A DNA stretch of 64,000 nt from Paenibacillus sp. FSL R7-0273 (GCF_000758625.1 NZ_CP009283.1:1561501-1625500), one strand, 5' to 3'. Counted from the first letter of the stretch, positions 8,391 through 18,222 are shown. Notes: generated by a model from the letters alone, not told the origin. Numbers and translations are program-made.

Positions 8391-10094
8391 ATGAATCATA
8401 AGGTATCGAAGAAGCTCGGGGCAGCACTGCTGGCAGGCTTACTGCTGGTATCGGTCGGCTGCAGCAATTCCGGGAACAATGCCACGGATAGTACGAACGG
8501 AAATAGCGGAAATGATACGGAACCGGTAACCTTCACGTTTTTTGGAGCGGATGCCAGCCCGAACTGGAATAACATGCAGGACGATGTGGGCAAAGAAATT
8601 ATAGCGAAGACCGGTGTTACCCTGCAGGCGGAATTTGATGTGGGCGGCGGAGGCGGGCAGGACCGGATTTCCATGATGGCCGCAAGCGGCGACTACCCGG
8701 ATATTATTTTCGCCAAGGGTGAGATTGGCAAGCTGGTGGATGCGGAAGCCCTTATTGACCTGACCGATCTGATCGATAAGCACGCGCCTAACATCAAAAA
8801 AGTCATGGAAGGCAACATGAACCGGATGAAATACAGCAAGGACAACGAAGCGATTTACTCGATTCCGACGAATGTCGGGGTTGGCGAACAGAAATTTGAT
8901 GCGACCAACGGCTTCCAGATTCAGCACCGGGTGCTCAAGGAGCTGGGCTATCCGGAAGTAAGAACGGTCAAGGATTATGAGAATGTGCTCAAAGAATACT
9001 TCACCAAGCATCCGACGACTGACGGCCAGCCGACAATCCCGATGACGCTGAATGCCGACGGCTGGAAGATCATGATTACCGTAACCAACCAGGGCGATAT
9101 TACGACTGGTGGGGCCAATGACGGTGAGTATTACGTGAATCCGGAGACGTATGAGACGATGCTCCACTACAAAAAACCGGAGGAGAAGGAGTATTTCCGC
9201 TGGCTGAACCACATGTACAATGAGGGGCTGCTCGACAAGGACTCTTTTGTGCAAAAGGATGACCAGTACAAAGCGAAAATCTCCAGTGGCCGCGTGCTCG
9301 GTCTCAGCTCAGTGGAGTGGGAGTACCAGGATGCGGAGAATGCCCTGAAGTCTGCCGGCAAAGACGAGTATACGTATGCGCATTTCCCGGTCACCCTGAG
9401 TGAGGAATATAAGGATCAGGCGATGCAGGCTGTCGGCGTAGACGGCTACGGTATCAGCATCACTACCTCCTGTGAAGATCCGGTCCGTGCGATCAAGTTC
9501 ATCGACTGGCTGTCCTCAGAGGAAGGGCAGGTGCTGAGAAACTGGGGCATTGAGGGCAAAACCTACAACATGGAGAACGGAAAACGGGTGATGCCTGCCG
9601 ATATTCTCGACCAGAAGGTCAATGATGCAGGGAAATTCACTAAAAATACAGGCGTCGGCTTGTATTCTATTTTTGGAGTCCGTTACGGAGACGGCGTGAA
9701 GGATTCTACGGATAATTACTATACTACCAACTTCCCGGAACAGATCCTGGCCGAATACTCGGATGCGGAGATGGAATCCCTGGCCGCGTATAACGCAACC
9801 ACCTGGAAGGACCTGTTCCCTGCCGAAGACGAATTCCCGGTAAAAGAGTGGGGCGCACTCTACAATATGCCTGTACCGACGGACGGGAACTATCAGGTAA
9901 TCTACCAGAAGACACAGGATATTGTCCAAAAACGGATTCCGGAAGCCATTCTCTCCAGCCCGGGTGAATTTGATAAAATCTACGATGACTTCATTGCCGA
10001 GCTGAACAAGGCCGGTGCCGAGAAGATGGAGAAGGAATATACAGAGCTGGTTAAAGCGAGAGTGTCGCTGTTCACCGGTAAGGATGTTAAATAG
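8391..10094 (+). CDS. LplA-like extracellular solute-binding lipoprotein
   Basis: A 567-residue sugar ABC-transporter binding protein. It has a lipoprotein signal peptide with lipobox LLVSVGC, the mature Cys being about residue 24, followed by a Ser/Asn/Gly-rich linker. The length and overall pattern fit the large LplA-type family that partners LplB/LplC permeases. The ATG at 8391 has AAAGGGGG upstream; the frame opens 36 bases earlier but without a good site. Unusually, no permease genes are adjacent, so it must use permeases encoded elsewhere, possibly but not demonstrably those at 30.2-32.0 kb. Probably controlled by the divergent AraC gene. Confidence 0.9.
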   Translation: MNHKVSKKLGAALLAGLLLVSVGCSNSGNNATDSTNGNSGNDTEPVTFTFFGADASPNWNNMQDDVGKEIIAKTGVTLQAEFDVGGGGGQDRISMMAASGDYPDIIFAKGEIGKLVDAEALIDLTDLIDKHAPNIKKVMEGNMNRMKYSKDNEAIYSIPTNVGVGEQKFDATNGFQIQHRVLKELGYPEVRTVKDYENVLKEYFTKHPTTDGQPTIPMTLNADGWKIMITVTNQGDITTGGANDGEYYVNPETYETMLHYKKPEEKEYFRWLNHMYNEGLLDKDSFVQKDDQYKAKISSGRVLGLSSVEWEYQDAENALKSAGKDEYTYAHFPVTLSEEYKDQAMQAVGVDGYGISITTSCEDPVRAIKFIDWLSSEEGQVLRNWGIEGKTYNMENGKRVMPADILDQKVNDAGKFTKNTGVGLYSIFGVRYGDGVKDSTDNYYTTNFPEQILAEYSDAEMESLAAYNATTWKDLFPAEDEFPVKEWGALYNMPVPTDGNYQVIYQKTQDIVQKRIPEAILSSPGEFDKIYDDFIAELNKAGAEKMEKEYTELVKARVSLFTGKDVK

Positions 10095-10107
10095 TATATG
10101 GTAAAAG

Positions 10108-10140
10108 AGGGCTCTGCCGGATTAGCGGCAGGGCCCTTGC
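10108..10140 (+). terminator. Hairpin after the binding lipoprotein
   Basis: GGGCTCTGCCG / CGGCAGGGCCC stem with a short loop, followed by only a weak T tract. Probably the terminator of the binding-protein gene. Confidence 0.6.
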
Positions 10141-10197
10141 CTGTTGTCCGGCACTTGTGCATCTGCTGGCAGGGTGACGGCGGTCCGCAGTAAAGGC

Positions 10198-11094
10198 TCA
10201 GCCCTTCGGGATGCTGCGGTAGCGGGAGGGCGAGAAGCCGGACATTTTTTTGAACAGTCTGGAAAAATAGTAAGGGTCGCTGATCCCGACAGCCGAGCTG
10301 ACCTCCTTGATGCTGAGCTCGGTCAGGTCGAGCAGCTGTCCGGCCCGCTGGATTTTGAGCCGCAGAAAGTACTCGATCGGAGGGACTCCTGTCTCCAGGT
10401 TGAACAGGTGAATCAGATGCTGCTGGGACAAGCCGACATGCCGGGCCAGATCCGTTAGCCGGATCGATTCCTCCAGGTGCTGGTTCATGTACTTTATGGC
10501 CTGCTCCAGATATTGCTCCCGTTTTTTCTCCTGCGCCGATTTGCTGGTATTGAGACCGATCCCGGACAGGAGCTGCCGGGTGGTCTGGGCCACATGAACA
10601 TGCGAGGTCAGCGAATAGGTCCGCTCGGCCAGCAGCTCATAGGCGGGGTGGAACCACTCGGCGAACCGCGCTATTCCGCTGGGGGAAAGGGCGAGCGGCG
10701 CTGCGGACAGGCCGAACAGCCGGACAAGCCGTGCGGCATGATCTCCCTTGAAGTGAAACCAGTAGATGCTCCAGGGATTCTCTGCCGTTGCACCATACTT
10801 GTGCGGGGTATCCGGAGGAATAATCACCATATCCCCTTCACGCAGCAGCATGCGCTCACCGGCCCGAAGCTCTAACCAGCCCTCACCGCTTTCGCAAAAA
10901 ATAAAGATATGCGCCGGAGTCCCTTCAGGACGCTCACGGTAATGATATTGCGCGGTCGGAAAATATCCGATATCGGTAACGTACAGCTCCGAAGTTAAGC
11001 TCTCCTGCTCGAGTTCCTTCATCCAGTAATCGGGGAGAACATACAGCTTCTCCTCTGTGAAGCCTTCACGCTTCTGTATCATGCGGCTGGCCAT
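10198..11094 (-). CDS. AraC-family transcriptional regulator
   Basis: A 298-residue regulator: AraC-ligand-binding cupin at residues ~40-105 (ERMLLREGDMVIIPPDTPHKYG) and an AraC double helix-turn-helix over the last 100 residues (IRLTDLARHVGLSQQHLIHLFN, then SIKEVSSAVGISDPYYFSRLFKK). The ATG at 11094 is preceded by GGAGG at 8 bases. It is divergent from the DUF5107-TPR and GH2 genes and is the likely activator of that unit. The effector is unknown. Confidence 0.9.
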   Translation of the reverse strand: MASRMIQKREGFTEEKLYVLPDYWMKELEQESLTSELYVTDIGYFPTAQYHYRERPEGTPAHIFIFCESGEGWLELRAGERMLLREGDMVIIPPDTPHKYGATAENPWSIYWFHFKGDHAARLVRLFGLSAAPLALSPSGIARFAEWFHPAYELLAERTYSLTSHVHVAQTTRQLLSGIGLNTSKSAQEKKREQYLEQAIKYMNQHLEESIRLTDLARHVGLSQQHLIHLFNLETGVPPIEYFLRLKIQRAGQLLDLTELSIKEVSSAVGISDPYYFSRLFKKMSGFSPSRYRSIPKG

Positions 11095-11224
11095 TGGTGA
11101 GCCTCCTTATTTTACTTCTTGCCGAATATGAATATAATCCATCACTTCCCGCATTTCGTCAATTGGAACCTTCACGTCCGGAAGCTAAAGTAGAACTATA
11201 AAAGCAAGGGAGGCTAATGCAGAC

Positions 11225-14200
11225 ATGAATCAAACAGTGAATGCTCATACGCCCGGAGGAAGTCCAGCAGCGGCGGAACAGGTGAAGGTATGGGAATCAG
11301 AGGTGCTTATCCCTACGTATGAAGCGGGAAAGGCGGACCCGAATCCGATGTTCCTGGAGAAACGGGTCTATCAGGGCAGCACCGGCAGAGTCTATCCTCA
11401 TCCCGTAATTGAGTCCATCTCGGATGTGAAGGCTGATAAAAATTACAAGCTGGTCATTCTCGAAAATGAATATGTGCGGATCGAGATTATGCCGGAAATC
11501 GGCGGCCGGATCTACCGTGCAATCGATAAAACCAACAACTATGATTTTGTCTATTACAACCGGGTAATCAAGCCTGCGCTGGTGGGGCTGGCCGGACCGT
11601 GGATTTCCGGAGGCATTGAGTTCAACTGGCCGCAGCATCACCGTCCCAACACCTTCGGTCCGGTAGAATACCGGTTCGGGCAGTCAGAGGATGGAAGCGC
11701 CTCCGTCTGGGTAAGCGAAATAGACCGGATGTACGGCACCAAGGTGACGGCGGAGTTCAAGCTGTATCCCGGCAAAGCCTACCTGGAGATTAATGCCCAG
11801 CTGTATAACCGGACGGCGGAGCCGCAGACCTTCCTATGGTGGGCCAACCCGGCTGTAGCGGTCAATGACCATACGCAATCTGTATTTCCTCCGGATGTAA
11901 CAGCCGTATTCGATCACGGTAAACGCGATGTATCCCGTTTTCCGATCGCTACCGGAACGTATTATAAACAGGATTACTCGGAAGGCGTAGATATATCCCG
12001 CTACAAGAACATTCCTGTACCAACCTCTTATATGGCCTACAAATCGGATTATAATTTCGTAGGCGGTTACGATCACGGCGTTCAGGCAGGACTGCTGCAT
12101 GTAGCAAGCCATCATGTTTCACCGGGCAAAAAGCAATGGACCTGGGGTAACGGGGAGTTCGGACAGGCCTGGGACCGCCAGCTGACCGATGAGGACGGAC
12201 CGTATATTGAGCTGATGACCGGTGTGTATACCGATAACCAGCCTGACTTCACCTGGCTGCAGCCTTACGAGGAGAAGACCTTTACGCAGTATTTTATGCC
12301 TTACAAAAATATCGGCGTTGTTAAAAATGCTTCGATCGAAGCAGCGGTTAACCTGGAGGTGGATGCTGCATCCGGCTGGGCTGAGGTTCAGGCGTATGCC
12401 ACTTCGGTAATGGAGCAGGCTACGATTGTGCTGAAGGGAGCAAACCGCACGTATATCGAGCGGTCGGTACAGCTGTCTCCGAAGAACGAGGATGCTTTTA
12501 AGGAGAGTGTAACGCTGGATGCGGGTGAGCAGGAGCATGATCTGAAGCTGACTGTCAGAGCTGCTGACGGCAGACTCCTCATTGCGTATCAGCCGAAGCG
12601 CCCTGACATTGAGCAGGTCCCGGATGCAGCCAAGCCGCTCGCTGAGCCGCATGAGCTGCGCTCCACCGAGGAGCTGTACCTGGCGGGCCTGCATCTGGAG
12701 CAATACCGGCACGCCACCTTTGAGCCGGAGGATTATTACCTGGAAGGCTTAAAGCGCGATAGAGGTGATATCCGCCTGAATGTGGCATACGGAACGCTGC
12801 TGCTGCGCCGTGGCCTGTACAGTGAGAGTGAAGCGTATTTCCGTACAGCGATTGAACGGCTGACCTGGAGAAATCCGAATCCGTACGACAGCGAAGCCTA
12901 CTACCAGCTGGGTGTGGCCCTGCGCGGCCAGAACCGGTTAGATGAAGCTTTTAAAGCATTTCACAAAGCAGTATGGTCTGCTGCCTGGCAGGATGCCGGC
13001 TACTTCTCACTTGCCCAGATCGCAAGCTGCAAGGGTGAATATGCTGAGGCTCTGGATCTGGCTGAGCGCTCACTGGTCCGCAATTCACGCAACTACAAGG
13101 CCCGTGATCTGAAAGCGGCTATGCTGCGCAGGCTTGGCCGGCATGAGCAAGCCCTGGCCTATGCACAGGAGACAACCGGACTCGATGTTGCAGATTTCGG
13201 CGCTTATAATGAGCAGGCGCTGGCACTTGCTGCACTTGGTGATGCAGCCGCTGCAGAAGGCGTGCTGGCGGAGCTTCGTCTGCTGATGCGCGAGGACGCA
13301 CATAACTATCTGAACCTGATTGCCGATTACATGGGCTGCGGTCTGCTGGAGGAAGCTATAGCAGTGGGCTTGAGAATTGTTCCGGCTGAAGGAACGGTGT
13401 ATCCGATGGTGCATTATGCGCTGGGTGAGCTGTATGCACTTGCCGGCCACTCTGATCTGGCTGAGGCGCAGCGCCGTGCCGGACAGTCTGCCGATCCGAC
13501 CTACTGCTTCCCGAATACACTGTTCGAGCTGGGCCTGCTGGAAAGCGCCGTCCGGGCCAATCCGGAGGATGACAAAGCCCACTATTATCTTGGAAACTTC
13601 TTCTATGATAAAAAACGTCCGGAAGAGGCGATTGCCGGCTGGGAGCGTTCGCGTGAGCTGCGCGGTGACTTTGCAACCGTGCACCGTAATCTCGGTCTTG
13701 CCTATTTCAATAAACAGGGCGATCCGCAGGCTGCGATGGATTCACTGGTGCAGGCCTATGCCTGCGCGCCGGAGGATGTGCGGATTCTGTTTGAACTGGA
13801 TCAGCTGCGCAAGAAGCTGGCCTTACCTGCACAGGAGCGGCTGGATATTCTCGAAGCTAAGCGCAGCCAGGTGGAGCAGCGGGACGATCTGTTTGTAGAA
13901 TATGTTACGCTGCTTAACAATCTGGAGCGCTATGATGAAGCTCTGTCGGCACTGAATTCCCGTAATTTCCATCCCTGGGAAGGCGGCGAAGGCAAGGTAA
14001 CCGGTCAATATAAATTTGCCCATACTGAGCTTGGCAAGCAGTTGCTCAAGGAAGGCCGCCAGGAGGAAGCGCTGGCCCACCTTCAGCAGGCACTTGTATA
14101 TCCGCTGAATCTGGGAGAAGGCAAGCTTGAAGGGGCGCAGGAAAATAATATCTACTATTATATAGGTCTGGCGTACGAAGCCCTTGGGCAGGAGCAGCTG

Positions 14201-14614
14201 GCTGCGGAGAGCTACAAGACCGCTTCACAGGGGCTGGAGGAGCCGTCGAGCGCGATGTACTATAATGACCAGCCGCCGGAAATGATCTTTTATCAAGGGC
14301 TGGCCTGGGATAAGCTTGGCAGCATGAAGGAAGCGAAGCGCCGGTTCAACAAGCTGATCGATTATGCGGAGAAGCATATCTTTGACGAGATCAAAATTGA
14401 CTACTTCGCTGTATCCCTGCCGGACTTCCTTGTGTTCGAGGATGACCTGAACCGCCGGAATGTGATTCACTGCCGGTATATGCGCGGACTGGGGCTACTT
14501 GGACTGGGCCGTACGGAAGAAGCCGGTGCCGAGCTGGAACAGGCGCTAGAGCTGGAGCCGAATCATCAGGGGGCTGTGATCCACAGCCGGTTATGCAGAG
14601 AAGCAGCAGAGTAA
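11225..14614 (+). CDS. DUF5107-TPR protein of carbohydrate metabolism
   Basis: A 1,129-residue cytoplasmic protein. The N-terminal ~380 residues match the DUF5107 type, with a mutarotase-like beta-sandwich appearance (EYVRIEIMPEIGGRIYRAIDK, GGIEFNWPQHHRPN, FLWWANPAV). From about residue 480 to the end there are many tetratricopeptide repeats (for example YYQLGVALRGQNRLDEAFKAF and AHYYLGNFFYDKKRPEEAI). Such proteins occur beside glycosidases and probably bind or process sugars, but I know no established reaction. The ATG at 11225 is the only sensible start after GGGAGG; a nearer ATG runs into a stop at once. It forms an apparent operon with the GH2 gene 46 bases downstream. Confidence 0.85.
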   Translation: MNQTVNAHTPGGSPAAAEQVKVWESEVLIPTYEAGKADPNPMFLEKRVYQGSTGRVYPHPVIESISDVKADKNYKLVILENEYVRIEIMPEIGGRIYRAIDKTNNYDFVYYNRVIKPALVGLAGPWISGGIEFNWPQHHRPNTFGPVEYRFGQSEDGSASVWVSEIDRMYGTKVTAEFKLYPGKAYLEINAQLYNRTAEPQTFLWWANPAVAVNDHTQSVFPPDVTAVFDHGKRDVSRFPIATGTYYKQDYSEGVDISRYKNIPVPTSYMAYKSDYNFVGGYDHGVQAGLLHVASHHVSPGKKQWTWGNGEFGQAWDRQLTDEDGPYIELMTGVYTDNQPDFTWLQPYEEKTFTQYFMPYKNIGVVKNASIEAAVNLEVDAASGWAEVQAYATSVMEQATIVLKGANRTYIERSVQLSPKNEDAFKESVTLDAGEQEHDLKLTVRAADGRLLIAYQPKRPDIEQVPDAAKPLAEPHELRSTEELYLAGLHLEQYRHATFEPEDYYLEGLKRDRGDIRLNVAYGTLLLRRGLYSESEAYFRTAIERLTWRNPNPYDSEAYYQLGVALRGQNRLDEAFKAFHKAVWSAAWQDAGYFSLAQIASCKGEYAEALDLAERSLVRNSRNYKARDLKAAMLRRLGRHEQALAYAQETTGLDVADFGAYNEQALALAALGDAAAAEGVLAELRLLMREDAHNYLNLIADYMGCGLLEEAIAVGLRIVPAEGTVYPMVHYALGELYALAGHSDLAEAQRRAGQSADPTYCFPNTLFELGLLESAVRANPEDDKAHYYLGNFFYDKKRPEEAIAGWERSRELRGDFATVHRNLGLAYFNKQGDPQAAMDSLVQAYACAPEDVRILFELDQLRKKLALPAQERLDILEAKRSQVEQRDDLFVEYVTLLNNLERYDEALSALNSRNFHPWEGGEGKVTGQYKFAHTELGKQLLKEGRQEEALAHLQQALVYPLNLGEGKLEGAQENNIYYYIGLAYEALGQEQLAAESYKTASQGLEEPSSAMYYNDQPPEMIFYQGLAWDKLGSMKEAKRRFNKLIDYAEKHIFDEIKIDYFAVSLPDFLVFEDDLNRRNVIHCRYMRGLGLLGLGRTEEAGAELEQALELEPNHQGAVIHSRLCREAAE

Positions 14615-14660
14615 CAGTTTTGGTTGACCAATATATCTCACATGAAGGGTTGCGGATGCT

Positions 14661-16640
14661 TTGATTAACAGCGGACGATACACAGCAAAACTGGATTCGG
14701 GCTGGAAGTTCCAGCACGATCCTCAGAACCAGGGCGAACGGGAGGGCTGGCATAACGCCGGCCTGCCGGCTCCCGTTACGGTCTCCGTTCCCCATACCTG
14801 GAATGTGCAGGAGGCGCTTGAGGAGTTCCGCGGCGCAGGCTGGTATGAACAGCAGCTGGAGGCCCCGGAGGAATGGGCTGGCCGCCGGTTCCGGCTTTTC
14901 TTCGAAGGAGCTTACAGAGATACGGATATCTGGGTAAACGGCACACTGGCCGGCACCCATTATAATTCGGGCTATACGCCGTTTGAGACGGATATTACAC
15001 CGTATATTCTGGCCGGCGGGAACAACAGGCTGGTGATCAGAGTGGATAACCGGAACAGTGATACGGCTCTCCCTGTGAGCAACAGCTTTGACTGGGCGGA
15101 TGACGGCGGGCTGATCCGGCCGGTAACGCTGGTGGTGACGGGCAGCACAGCGGTAGAGCAGCTGCGGGTAGAGCCCAAGGTCAGCTTCAGCGCCGACGAC
15201 AAGCCTGCAGGCGGAACGGTAGCTGCACAGATTAAGCTGTGTGAGCCGCCGGCTGCTGCTGTCCAGGCGGAGATTAAGGTGTACCGCAATGAAGTCATAG
15301 TCTGGCAGGGGACAGAGGAGATTGCAGCCGGGGCCTTAGCCTGGAGCTTTGCCGAAATCGGGCTGGATGAAGTGGAGCTATGGCATTTTGACCATCCGCA
15401 TCTGTATGAGCTTGAGATTGTCCTGACTGCGGGCGACGGGATACAGGACCGGCTTGTCCGTTCCTTTGGCTTCCGCGAGATTGTGGTAGAGGGCCATCAG
15501 CTGCTGCTTAACAGGGAACCGGTACGGCTGATGGGCGTGGAGTGGATGCCCGGCTCACATCCGGAGGCGGGAATGGCAGAGGGGGCTGAAGAGCTTACAG
15601 CCATGCTGGTCAGGCTTAAAGAAGCCAACTGCATCATCACCCGCTTCCACTGGCAGCAGGGCAATGAGCTGCTGGACTGGTGCGACCGCAACGGCCTGCT
15701 GGTCCAGGAGGAGATTCCGCACTGGCAGCAGCCGGCTGAACCGGGGAAAGACACCCGCTTGCTTGCTTTGAGCCAGGCTAAAGAAATGATTGCCAGCCAC
15801 TCGCATCACCCGTGCATCTTCGCCTGGGGAATGGGCAACGAGCTGGACGGCCAATCGACGGTAACGAACGGGTATATGAAGGAGCTTAAAGAGGAATTTC
15901 TGCAGCTTGATTCAACCCGGTTGGTGAACTATGTAAGCAATACGCTGCAGCTTCAGCCGGCGTCCGATGCCACGGGGGCAGGCGATATGCTGATGTGGAA
16001 TGATTACATCGGCACCTGGCATGGCGATCTTGATGAGGAAGAGGTTATCCGGCAGATCATCGCTGATCATCCGGACAAGCCGCTTGTTGTAGCGGAATAT
16101 GGATTATGCGAACCGGCCTTTGAGGGCGGGGATGCCAGAAGAACAAGGATATTGCGTGAAAAAACAGCGATTTACCGGCGTTATCCGGCGTTTGCAGCGC
16201 TCATCTATTTCAGCCTGAACGATTACCGCACACAGATGGGTGAGGAGGGAACCGGCAGGTTCATGCAAAGAGTCCATGGCTCCGTTGATCTGTATAACCA
16301 GGCGAAGCCCTCCTATGCCGCTCTGCGCGAGGAATCTTCACCGATCGTGCTTGCCGGGGAGCCGGTATGGAAGGACGGCGGGCTTGAGCTGACGCTGGAG
16401 TGCCGGAATGACATTCCGAGCTATGCGGTGAGAGGATACAGCTTGAAGGCTGCTGTACCGGACGGTGAGGTGATCTCGCAGCTGCTTCCTGATCTCGCAC
16501 CGGGAGAGGTGCGGACGGTGCATGTGGAGCTGCCGGAAGGTGCCGGCAGTGCCAGCGGAGCTAACGATGGTGCTGCCCGTACTGCGGCGTTGTCCATACT
16601 CCGTCCTACCGGCTTCAGTGTGCTGGAGCTGCAGCTGTAG
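14661..16640 (+). CDS. Glycoside hydrolase family 2 enzyme (beta-galactosidase/glucuronidase-like)
   Basis: A 659-residue retaining beta-glycosidase. Domain order is the sugar-binding jelly roll (residues ~10-160, with FEGAYRDTDIWVNGTLAGTH), an immunoglobulin-like domain (~165-270) and a TIM barrel (~275-560). The acid/base is E394 in WGMGNELDG and the nucleophile is probably E479 in VVAEYGL. There is no signal peptide, so it acts on imported oligosaccharides. The start is TTG at 14661; nearby ATGs are out of frame and stop quickly. It is shorter than LacZ-type enzymes and closer in size to glucuronidase or small galactosidase members, so the exact specificity is open. Confidence 0.88.
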   Translation: MINSGRYTAKLDSGWKFQHDPQNQGEREGWHNAGLPAPVTVSVPHTWNVQEALEEFRGAGWYEQQLEAPEEWAGRRFRLFFEGAYRDTDIWVNGTLAGTHYNSGYTPFETDITPYILAGGNNRLVIRVDNRNSDTALPVSNSFDWADDGGLIRPVTLVVTGSTAVEQLRVEPKVSFSADDKPAGGTVAAQIKLCEPPAAAVQAEIKVYRNEVIVWQGTEEIAAGALAWSFAEIGLDEVELWHFDHPHLYELEIVLTAGDGIQDRLVRSFGFREIVVEGHQLLLNREPVRLMGVEWMPGSHPEAGMAEGAEELTAMLVRLKEANCIITRFHWQQGNELLDWCDRNGLLVQEEIPHWQQPAEPGKDTRLLALSQAKEMIASHSHHPCIFAWGMGNELDGQSTVTNGYMKELKEEFLQLDSTRLVNYVSNTLQLQPASDATGAGDMLMWNDYIGTWHGDLDEEEVIRQIIADHPDKPLVVAEYGLCEPAFEGGDARRTRILREKTAIYRRYPAFAALIYFSLNDYRTQMGEEGTGRFMQRVHGSVDLYNQAKPSYAALREESSPIVLAGEPVWKDGGLELTLECRNDIPSYAVRGYSLKAAVPDGEVISQLLPDLAPGEVRTVHVELPEGAGSASGANDGAARTAALSILRPTGFSVLELQL

Positions 16641-16695
16641 CCAACTGGATTTGTAGCGTTACTTTAAGTAATCAGGATTTATGGATAGGAAAGTT

Positions 16696-16739
16696 AAAGC
16701 CCATGAGAACGGTTGTTTAACCTTCTCATGGGCTTTTTG
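16696..16739 (+). terminator. Rho-independent terminator after GH2
   Basis: AAAGCCCATGAGAA pairs with TTCTCATGGGCTTT and is followed by a T run. Confidence 0.9.
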
Positions 16740-16756
16740 TTATCAGTTAGCTGAAG

Positions 16757-17102
16757 GAGAGGTAAAAGTGCCTCTGATTTCGGCCCAGGTGGCCCAATCG
16801 GCGAAATGAGAGGCAAAAGTGCCTCTGAATCCGGCCCTGATGGCGAGATCGGCAAAAGGAGAGGCAAAAATGCCTCTGAATCCGTGCCAAATGGCCAAAT
16901 CGGCCAAAGGAGAGGCAAAAATGCCTCTGAATCCAGCCCAGGTGGCCAACTCGGCGAAATGAGAGGCAAAAGTGCCTCTGAATCCAGCCCAGGTGGCCCA
17001 ATCGGCGAAAGGAGAGGCAAAAGTGCCTCTGAATCCAGCCCAGGTGGCCCAATCGGCCAAAGGAGAGGCAAAAATGCCTCTCAATTCGGCCCGGAGGCCG
17101 TG
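16757..17102. repeat. 51-bp tandem repeat array (about 6.8 units) of hairpins
   Basis: Units start at 16757, 16808, 16859, 16910, 16961, 17012 and 17063, an exact 51-base period. Each unit holds AGAGGCA-AAAR-TGCCTCT, a 7-bp stem with a tetraloop, followed by an imperfect GGCC-rich block and CGGCRAA. Because 51 is divisible by three, several frames stay open across the array and produce spurious coding frames on both strands, which I do not call as genes. It sits between the GH2 terminator and the convergent oxidoreductase gene. Confidence 0.95.
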
Positions 17103-17127
17103 CTCCAGGCAAATTAATATTTGTCCC

Positions 17128-18201
17128 CTACTTATCAGCTTCCAGCTCATTCCCCACAGTTACACTATTCCCCGACGCAATAGCCTCATCGACCGCGAAC
17201 GCCAGCCGCACATCCGTCAAGGCATCTGCTAACGTATAGGAGGAGACTCCCGTATGCAGGAATTCAGCCATATTCAGCAGCGCCTGTCCGATCCCGATCT
17301 CTTCATCAGAAAGCGGGGCAGCGGCAAAAGGGTTGCGGAACAGGCTGTGCCCGCCGGCCCGCAGCTCACGCAGACCCAGACTGTCCAGACTGCCCTCCTG
17401 ACCGCTCTGAACCCGCATAATATCCAGATATTCCGTCTCTTCCGGGCTGAGCCGGCGGATGATCTCATTATCGCGGATTTCCCCGTGCGACCCGCGGATC
17501 AGGACGCGGTTTGAACGCAGCGGTGAAAAGTACTGGGAGCGGGTAAAGTCAAGCACGGCACTCTGGCCGGAGGGGAAGACCATGATGGCAATATCCTGCT
17601 GCTCCGTCTTCAGGCTATCCGCTGCTGCACGCCCCCGGTAGGAGAAGTCCATAATGGGCAGCACTACCCGGCGGGCTGTAATGTCACAGGCTGTGCCCGT
17701 GACGGAGAGCCACCTGCGGATCAGGCTGATGCCGTGATAGCCATGTGCTACCGAGACTTGAACATGCGCGATCTGCCCCAGCCCGCCTGTTCTGATATAG
17801 GCGGTTCTCGCCTGATGATGCGGCAGCAGCGGATATTGCTCGGCCACCTGAATCCGCGGGCTGCTAAGGGCAAGAGAGCGCAGCAGCTCATATTCAGCCG
17901 GAGTAGAGGCAGTAGGCGTTTCAGCCAGCACAGGTATGTTCAAAGCCGCCAGCTCCAGAAGCAGCGGCGCAGCCGCTGATTTGGACACCGCCAGCACCAC
18001 AAAATCACTCTCGGCCGCAAGCTGCTCTACCGAACTATATACAGTAAGCTTATGTTTCGCGATCAGCTGCTGATATTTTGCCGGATTACGGATCAGGGCA
18101 CCGCTTACCTGAAACTGCTGAGGCAGCAGCTCAGTTAGCTTGAGATACATCTCCGCCCGCCAGCCGCTGCCGATAATGCCGAATGTAATAGGTCTGTTCA
18201 T
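17128..18201 (-). CDS. Gfo/Idh/MocA-family protein with altered active-site motif
   Basis: A 357-residue protein with an N-terminal Rossmann fold (FGIIGSGWRAEMYL at residues 7-20) and a C-terminal oxidoreductase domain. The position equivalent to the family EKP motif reads VLAETPTAS, so the usual catalytic Lys is missing; compare VEKP in the paralogue at 1820-2923. The protein may use a different residue, or be a non-catalytic or divergent member. It is convergent with the GH2 gene and lies 21 bases upstream of nothing it clearly belongs with; the next minus-strand gene upstream (18223-19035) is uppP. Substrate unknown. Confidence 0.85.
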   Translation of the reverse strand: MNRPITFGIIGSGWRAEMYLKLTELLPQQFQVSGALIRNPAKYQQLIAKHKLTVYSSVEQLAAESDFVVLAVSKSAAAPLLLELAALNIPVLAETPTASTPAEYELLRSLALSSPRIQVAEQYPLLPHHQARTAYIRTGGLGQIAHVQVSVAHGYHGISLIRRWLSVTGTACDITARRVVLPIMDFSYRGRAAADSLKTEQQDIAIMVFPSGQSAVLDFTRSQYFSPLRSNRVLIRGSHGEIRDNEIIRRLSPEETEYLDIMRVQSGQEGSLDSLGLRELRAGGHSLFRNPFAAAPLSDEEIGIGQALLNMAEFLHTGVSSYTLADALTDVRLAFAVDEAIASGNSVTVGNELEADK

Positions 18202-18222
18202 CGTTAACGTTCACCTTTCTGC

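Noticed and set aside
16757..17102. CRISPR array
   Set aside because: The whole 51-bp unit repeats without unique spacers, and no cas genes are present.
16694..17232. Several open frames on both strands over the repeat array, with repetitive peptides
   Set aside because: The 51-bp period keeps all frames open; no good ribosome binding site, and the hairpin palindrome is the conserved feature.
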